Shown here one piece after another: positions 59,168 through 64,000 of a DNA stretch of 64,000 nucleotides (the first letter of the stretch is position 1; every line of letters begins with the position of its first letter). Made by a program: the position numbers and the translations under genes. The notes beneath the pieces are model-generated. The model saw only the letters and a list, made by a program, of their open reading frames with translations, ran no database searches and was not told the DNA's origin. The stretch lies in NCBI GenBank assembly GCA_963703555.1, contig CAVPEV010000028.1, positions 1-64,000 of the forward strand, in the 5' to 3' direction. This stretch comes from CAVPEV01 sp963703555. GTDB taxonomy: Bacteria; Actinomycetota; Actinomycetes; Actinomycetales; Cellulomonadaceae.

Positions 59168-60739
59168 TCAGCGCGCCTCGCGCAGCGCGTACCGGTCGCC
59201 GCCGGCCAGCTTGGCGGCGTACATGGCCAGGTCGGCACGGTGCAGCAAGGTCTCGGCCGTGTCGTCCGGGGTGGCCAGGGCGATGCCGACGCTGGCCCCC
59301 ACGGCGATGCGCTCGTCGGCGGCGGCCAGCGGAGCCGACCGGAGCACGTGGGTGATCCGCCCGGCGAGCGCGGTCGCCTCCGCCCGGGTGGCCTCGGGCA
59401 GGAGCACGCCGAACTCGTCCCCGCCGAGCCGTGCCGCGGTGCCCTCGGCCCCGACGCAGGACTGCAGCCGGCGGGCGACGGCGACCAGGACGTCGTCGCC
59501 GCAGGCGTGACCGTGGCGGTCGTTGACCTCCTTGAAGCCGTCCAGGTCGATGAACAGCAGCGCCGTGGTGCGCGGGGGACCTGGCTGCTGTGCGCCGGTC
59601 ACGGCGTGGGCGTCCCGCGCGGCGGCGTGCTCGGCGAGCGCCGCCGCGACCCGGCCGTCGAAGTGCGGGCGGTTGACCAGGCCGGTCATCGGCTCGCGGA
59701 GCGCTTGCTCGCCGAGGCGTTCCTCGAGCTCCTTCTCCGCCGTGACGTCCACGAGGACGCCGTGCAGCACGAGCCGCCCGTCCGGCTCGGTGACCGCCGT
59801 CGCGTCCCCGCGCACCCACAGCACGTGTCCGTCCCGGTGACGCATCCGGTAGGTGGCAGACATCGACCGGGGCGTCGGTCCGGGCGCGGCGAGTGCGGCT
59901 TGCGCGGCGAGGGTCCGGGCGCGGTCCTCGGGGTGCACGGATGCGAGCCTCAGTTCGGGAGAGGCGCGCCACTCGTCCGGTGTGTAGCCGAGCATGGTCC
60001 GGATGTGCGGGCTCACGTAGAGCCACCGGCCGCCGTCCTCGGGCTCGGCGACGTAGACGACCGCCGGCACGTGCTCCACGATGAGCCGGTAGCGCAGCTC
60101 GGCCTCGCGCAGGCGCTGCTCCAGGAGAGTGCGTTCGGTGACGTCCTGGGTCATCCCGATCACGTAGTCGGGCCGCCCGGCCGCGTCCCGCACCAGGGAC
60201 ACCGTCAACTCTCCCCACAGCAGGCTGCCGTCCTTGCGGACGAACCGCTTCTGCAGCGAGAACTCGTCGAGCTGCCCGGCGACCATGGCGGCGAACAAGC
60301 GTTCGTTCTCGGCGACGTCGGGAGGGTAGGTGATCGCTGAGAACGGCAGCGCCGCGAGCTCCTCGGCCGTGTAGCCCAGGGCCTTGCGCAGGCTGGTGTT
60401 GGTCAGCGGGGCGCGCCCCTGCAGGTCGACGATGCCGATACCGACGGGCGCCAGCTCGATGATCTGGCTGAGCCGGGCCAGCTGTTGCGCCTGGTCCCCG
60501 GCGGGCCACCCCCAGGTCGTCCCGGCACCGTCGTCGGGTTCCGGGCGCGCAGCCTCCGCGGGCGACGTCGCCCGCCCGTCGTGCCCGGTCTGCGCCATGC
60601 CGTCCGGTCCTGTCCGTGCTGTGTCGGTCCGGGGGCGACCGACCGCGTCCCTCATGACCATCGGCAGCGACGTTACGTCGCTGAACGGATCAGCGGGAGA
60701 CCGACCGGTCGCCGGTCCCGTCATCCGCCGCCCTGTCAC
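59168..60739 (-). CDS. diguanylate cyclase with two PAS domains
   Basis: 523 residues from a GTG overlapping the S4-protein stop. After ~70 disordered residues come PAS 1 (LSQIIELAPVGIGIVDLQG) and PAS 2 with PAC (VEHVPAVVYVAEPEDG ... YRMRHRDGHVLWVRGDATAV), then a GGDEF domain with active site ARLGGDEFGVLL. The intact GGDEF means c-di-GMP synthesis is likely; no EAL domain and no RxxD inhibitory site just before GGDEF are seen. No membrane segment, so a soluble sensor of redox or light via PAS. Confidence 0.92.
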   Translation of the reverse strand: MTGRRMTGPATGRSPADPFSDVTSLPMVMRDAVGRPRTDTARTGPDGMAQTGHDGRATSPAEAARPEPDDGAGTTWGWPAGDQAQQLARLSQIIELAPVGIGIVDLQGRAPLTNTSLRKALGYTAEELAALPFSAITYPPDVAENERLFAAMVAGQLDEFSLQKRFVRKDGSLLWGELTVSLVRDAAGRPDYVIGMTQDVTERTLLEQRLREAELRYRLIVEHVPAVVYVAEPEDGGRWLYVSPHIRTMLGYTPDEWRASPELRLASVHPEDRARTLAAQAALAAPGPTPRSMSATYRMRHRDGHVLWVRGDATAVTEPDGRLVLHGVLVDVTAEKELEERLGEQALREPMTGLVNRPHFDGRVAAALAEHAAARDAHAVTGAQQPGPPRTTALLFIDLDGFKEVNDRHGHACGDDVLVAVARRLQSCVGAEGTAARLGGDEFGVLLPEATRAEATALAGRITHVLRSAPLAAADERIAVGASVGIALATPDDTAETLLHRADLAMYAAKLAGGDRYALREAR

Positions 60740-61191
60740 GGCGACGGTCGGTCCCGACCGCGCAGCTGCTCGATGCGGCGCCGGTCCCGCTTGGTCGGGC
60801 GGCCGGCCCCGCGGTCCCGACGAGGTAGCGGCGAGAGCACGTCACGCGGCACGGGCGCAGGGCTGTGGTCCGCGTAGCACTCGACGGCTACCGCCGCCCC
60901 GACCCGTCTGGCGACCACCCGGGTGACGACGACGACCCGGTCGCGTCCCACCGCGCGCACCCGCACCTCGTCGCCCACGGTCACGGCCGTCGCCGGCTTC
61001 GCTCGCTCGTCATTGACCCGCACGTGGCCGGCCCGGCAGGCTGCACCGGCCGCCGACCGGGTGGGAAAGAGCCGCACCGCCCAGGTCCACGCGTCGACCC
61101 GGGCCCGCGGCGCCGGCCCGTCGCCGACGCCGGCCGGCACCGCTGACGCCGGCGGTCCACCGTCCCGCGGATCACCCGCCCGGCCCGCCAC
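60736..61191 (-). CDS. S4-domain RNA-binding protein (Hsp15/HslR-like)
   Basis: 151 residues. After ~30 Pro/Gly residues the S4 domain reads RVDAWTWAVRLFPTRSAAGAACRAGHVRVNDERAKPATAVTVGDEV in sense, followed by a basic tail. Hsp15 recycles 50S subunits with blocked tRNA. It is three bases after pgi and overlaps the GGDEF gene. The N-terminal extension may mean a later start. Confidence 0.88.
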   Translation of the reverse strand: MAGRAGDPRDGGPPASAVPAGVGDGPAPRARVDAWTWAVRLFPTRSAAGAACRAGHVRVNDERAKPATAVTVGDEVRVRAVGRDRVVVVTRVVARRVGAAVAVECYADHSPAPVPRDVLSPLPRRDRGAGRPTKRDRRRIEQLRGRDRPSP

Positions 61192-61194
61192 GGG

Positions 61195-62874
61195 TCAGTC
61201 CCGCAGGGACAGGTAGTGCTCGATGAGGCCACGGGTCGACGGGTCCTGCGTGCCCAGCGCGCCGGTGTCGCCGGCCACCGCCGGGGCGATCTCCAGGGCG
61301 AGCTTCTTGCCCAGCTCCACGCCCCACTGGTCGAAGCTGTCGATGCCCCACACCGTCCCCTCGACGAAGGTGACGTGCTCGTACAGCGCGATGAGCTGGC
61401 CGAGCACCGACGGGGTGAGCGCCGGGGCGAGGATCGAGGTCGTCGGCCGGTTGCCGGGGAAGGTCCGGGCAGGGACGAGCGCCTCGGCCGTGCCCTCGGC
61501 GCGGACCTCGTCCGCCGTGCGGCCGAACGCGAGCGCCTTGGTCTGGGCGAAGAAGTTGGCGAGGAACAGGCCGTGCACGTCGGTGTCGCCGTCGCGCAGC
61601 GGGTGGGCCGGGTTGGCGACGGCGACGAAGTCCGCCGGGATCAGCCGGGTGCCCTGGTGGAGGAGCTGGTAGAAGGCGTGCTGCCCGTTGGTCCCGGGCT
61701 CCCCCCAGAACACCTCGCCGGTCTGACCGGTCACCGGGCTGCCGTCCCAACGGACCAGCTTGCCGTTGGACTCCATCGTGAGCTGCTGCAGGTAGGCGGG
61801 GAACCGGTGCAGGTCCTGGGCGTAGGGCAGCACCGCGTGCGTGTGCGCGCCGAGGAAGCTGACGTACCAGACGTTGAGCAGGCCCATCAGGACCGGCACG
61901 TTCTGGGCGAACGGCGTGCGCAGAACGTGCTCGTCGACGGCGTGGAAACCGGCGAGGAAGTCCCGGAAGCCGTCCGGTCCGATGGCCACCGCCAACGAGG
62001 TGCCGATCGCCGAGTCGACCGAGTACCGCCCGCCGACCCAGTCCCAGAAGCCGAACGCGTTGGCCGGGTCGATGCCGAAGGCGGCCACGGCGTCCAGCGC
62101 GGTGGACACGGCGACGAAGTGCCGGGCGACGGCGCCGGTACGGGCGTCGTCGGTGTCGGCGATCGCCCCGGCGGCGGCCAGCCCGTCCCACAGCCACTGG
62201 CGGGCCAGCCGGGCGTTGGTGAGCGTCTCCAGGGTGCCGAACGTCTTGGACGCGACGATGAACAGCGTCGTCGTCGGGTCGAGGTCGGCGAGCTTCTCGG
62301 CGAGGTCCGCCGGGTCGATGTTGGAGACGAAGCGGCAGGTCAGCGTGTCGACGACGAACGGCTTGAGCGCCTCGTACGCCATCGCCGGGCCCAGGTCGGA
62401 GCCGCCGATGCCGATGTTGACGACGGTGCGGATCCGTTGGCCGGTCACGCCTGTCCACGTGCCGGAGCGCACCGCGTCGGCGAAGGCGAAGACCCTGGCC
62501 AGCTCGTGCTGGACGGCGGCGTCGACGTCCTGGCCGTCGACCACCAGGGGCGGGGTCGACCCGGCGGGTCGGCGCAGCGCCGTGTGCAGGACCGCGCGGT
62601 CCTCCGTGACGTTGATGTGCTCGCCGGTGACCATCGCCCGGAAGCGGCCCGCGAGGTCGACCTCCTCGGCCAGCCGGACGAGCAGCGCCATGGTCTCGTC
62701 GGTGACGAGGTTCTTCGACAGGTCGACGTGCAGGTCGGCGACGTCGAGGGTGAGCCGCGCGGCGCGGTCCGGGTCGGTGGCGAACCAGCCGCGCAGGTCC
62801 GGGACGAAAGCCGACCGGTGGGCGGTCAGGTCGGACCATGCATGCGTCGTGGTCGCGTCGATGGGTGTGGTCAC
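61195..62874 (-). CDS. pgi: glucose-6-phosphate isomerase
   Basis: 559 residues from a GTG (VTTPIDATTTHAW). NIGIGGSDLGPAMAYEAL, the signature VASKTFGTLETLTNA, GGRYSVDSAIGTSLA and the C-terminal signature SFDQWGVELGKKLA are all present. It interconverts glucose-6-phosphate and fructose-6-phosphate, linking the PTS, GH65/pgmB and nagB products of this window. First gene of the pgi–S4–GGDEF operon. Confidence 0.97.
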   Translation of the reverse strand: MTTPIDATTTHAWSDLTAHRSAFVPDLRGWFATDPDRAARLTLDVADLHVDLSKNLVTDETMALLVRLAEEVDLAGRFRAMVTGEHINVTEDRAVLHTALRRPAGSTPPLVVDGQDVDAAVQHELARVFAFADAVRSGTWTGVTGQRIRTVVNIGIGGSDLGPAMAYEALKPFVVDTLTCRFVSNIDPADLAEKLADLDPTTTLFIVASKTFGTLETLTNARLARQWLWDGLAAAGAIADTDDARTGAVARHFVAVSTALDAVAAFGIDPANAFGFWDWVGGRYSVDSAIGTSLAVAIGPDGFRDFLAGFHAVDEHVLRTPFAQNVPVLMGLLNVWYVSFLGAHTHAVLPYAQDLHRFPAYLQQLTMESNGKLVRWDGSPVTGQTGEVFWGEPGTNGQHAFYQLLHQGTRLIPADFVAVANPAHPLRDGDTDVHGLFLANFFAQTKALAFGRTADEVRAEGTAEALVPARTFPGNRPTTSILAPALTPSVLGQLIALYEHVTFVEGTVWGIDSFDQWGVELGKKLALEIAPAVAGDTGALGTQDPSTRGLIEHYLSLRD

Positions 62875-63003
62875 GGTGGTCCTTCCCGGCACGGGCACGC
62901 CCGTCGTCGACGGACGCTGAGATGCCCCCAACCTAGACGGTGCGCCGGACGTCGGTGGGAGTCCTCCGGGCCGGCCCGCGCGAGCCGCGGGCATGAGGCC
63001 CCC

Positions 63004-63480
63004 ATGGGCTCCGCCGTGCCGCCCACGCCGTTGCTCGTGGCCGGTGGCCTGGTCCCCCTCGACGTGGTGCAAGACCGTGCCGCGGTCCTCGTCGACGGCC
63101 ACCACCTGGCGGCCGCGACGGTCCTGGCCCGGGCCGCGCGGCGGCGCGGCGTCCCGGTGGTGCTGGACGGGGGCAGCTGGAAGCCCGGCCCGGGGGAGCT
63201 CCTCCGTGAGGTGGACGACGCGGTGCTGTCCGCCGACTTCGTGCTGCCCGGCACGGGGGTGGGCCAGGACCGATCCGTGCCGGACACCCCCGGGCTGCGG
63301 TCGACCGGACCGGACGGCGTGGACCGGACGCTGGACGGGGTCGTGGCATGGTTGGGGCAGGAGGCCGCCGGCTCAGCGTTCCTGGCGTCGATGGACCTGC
63401 CCGCCCGGGTGCGACTGGTCCCGGCGGGGATCCCGGTCGGGGCCCTGGGTGCGGCGCTGGCCGTAGGAGGGGAGCACTGA
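63004..63480 (+). pseudogene. PfkB-type sugar kinase fragment
   Basis: The 158 residues from ATG 63004 contain VLVDGHHLAAATVLARAARR, GVPVVLDGGSWKPG and VLSADFVLPG, the middle part of a PfkB carbohydrate kinase. The N-terminal substrate-binding half (~130 residues) and the C-terminal GAGD catalytic motif are missing; instead the protein ends with RVRLVPAGIPVGALGAALAV. No frameshift is evident. It overlaps nagB (TGATG). Probably a deletion remnant kept for translation into nagB, or a specialised non-kinase protein. Confidence 0.6.
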
Positions 63481-64000
63481 TGGAGGTCGTCATCGCACCC
63501 GCGCGGGACCTGGCTGGGCTCGCTGCCGACGTCGTGGAGCGGGTGCTGCGGGACAGCCCGGACCCGGTCCTCGGGCTGGCCACCGGGTCCAGCCCGCTGG
63601 CGGTCTACGACGAGCTCGTCCGCCGGCACACCGAGGAGGGACTGTCCTTCGCCGGTGCGCGGGCCTTCCTGCTCGACGAGTACGTGGGCCTGCCGCCCGA
63701 TCACCCGGAGCGCTACCGCACCGTCATCGAGCGGGAGCTCGCCGGCCGGGTGGACTTCGACCCCGGTGCGGTGCGCGGGCCGGACGGCGCGGCGCCCGAC
63801 CTGCCGGCGGCGTGCGCCGCCTACGAGCAGGAGATCGCCGAGGCGGGCGGGGTGGACGTCCAGCTGCTCGGCATCGGTACCGACGGGCACATCGGCTTCA
63901 ACGAGCCGGGGTCGTCGCTGGCATCGCGGACCCGGATCAAGACCCTGACCCGGCAGACCCGCCAGGACAACGCGCGGTTCTTCGGCGGCGACCTCGACGC
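63480..64000 (+). CDS. nagB: glucosamine-6-phosphate deaminase, cut by the window end
   Basis: 174 residues are visible. VLGLATGSSPLAVYDELVRR, the catalytic FLLDEYVGLPPDHPERYRTV and GIGTDGHIGFNEPGSSLASRTR are the NagB signature. It turns glucosamine-6-phosphate into fructose-6-phosphate and ammonia, the last step of GlcNAc use. The start overlaps the PfkB-like stop. Functionally it fits the GlcNAc-type PTS at 38-42 kb and the DasR-like regulator. Confidence 0.95.
   Translation, partial: MEVVIAPARDLAGLAADVVERVLRDSPDPVLGLATGSSPLAVYDELVRRHTEEGLSFAGARAFLLDEYVGLPPDHPERYRTVIERELAGRVDFDPGAVRGPDGAAPDLPAACAAYEQEIAEAGGVDVQLLGIGTDGHIGFNEPGSSLASRTRIKTLTRQTRQDNARFFGGDLD

Noticed and set aside
61216..63003. 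Long plus-strand frame opposite pgi joined to the PfkB-like fragment
   Set aside because: The part opposite pgi is antisense; only the part after 63004 resembles a kinase.
1..64000. tRNA, rRNA or CRISPR loci
   Set aside because: Apart from the tmRNA no T-arm/acceptor pair, rRNA block or spaced repeat was recognised.

Overview
The window is high-GC DNA with dense, often overlapping genes, many GTG starts and purine-rich ribosome sites. An ftsEX–M23–smpB–ssrA order, a tmRNA tag ending DFALAA, LacI/GntR-controlled sugar transport and several carbohydrate loci point to an actinomycete, probably of the Cellulomonadaceae or a near relative (inference; no rRNA is present). No tRNA, rRNA or CRISPR array was seen.

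Layout. Positions 1-2570 hold lower-GC, frameshifted, minus-strand genes (membrane proteins, a multicopper oxidase, the tail of a carbamoyltransferase) that end abruptly inside ftsE; this looks like an assembly chimera or, less likely, a real rearrangement. 2571-9494 is core genome: truncated ftsE, ftsX, a coiled-coil LytM/M23 murein hydrolase, smpB, a chemoreceptor behind a DevR-like palindrome, two small genes and ssrA (tmRNA). 9495-16717 is an accessory island next to ssrA: a frameshifted gene, an MNT–HEPN toxin/antitoxin pair, an IS110 remnant split by an intact IS481-family element with a 14-bp target duplication, orphan genes, an internally deleted IS256-type remnant, and a PD-(D/E)XK-like gene overlapping the stub of a NERD-type gene.

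17-24 kb is mixed housekeeping: gamma-carbonic anhydrase, alcohol dehydrogenase, a SnoaL-like protein with a duplicated 3' scrap, a secreted phosphoesterase-like protein, a NYN RNase-like protein and a decayed acyl-CoA synthetase. 24.4-30.6 kb is one polycistron: response regulator, histidine kinase, two exported coiled-coil proteins, ApbE flavin transferase, a ferric-reductase-like membrane protein, a NuoF/RnfC-like Fe-S protein and a ferredoxin. It is a candidate transmembrane electron-export system under two-component control. 30.7-37 kb has deoD and a family-5 ABC importer (solute-binding protein, two permeases, one double ATPase), closed by a perfect 14-bp hairpin, followed by a membrane fatty-acid desaturase.

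38.3-41.7 kb is a split glucose/GlcNAc-type PTS: EIIC on one strand, and GntR, two tandem EIIB proteins and EIIA on the other, with a DasR-like site between. 41.8-50.4 kb is a sulfatase locus: two Cys-type sulfatases around a carbohydrate ABC importer, a LacI repressor and a formylglycine-generating enzyme that would activate both sulfatases; two copies of a 12-bp palindromic operator precede the importer and one sulfatase. 50.6-55 kb has a DUF202 pair and a GH65 phosphorylase with beta-phosphoglucomutase. 55-62.9 kb contains small metabolic genes, mtnN-luxS, a DUF72 protein, and a pgi–S4–GGDEF operon. The window ends with a partial PfkB-like gene overlapping the 5' part of nagB, which links amino-sugar catabolism back to the PTS.
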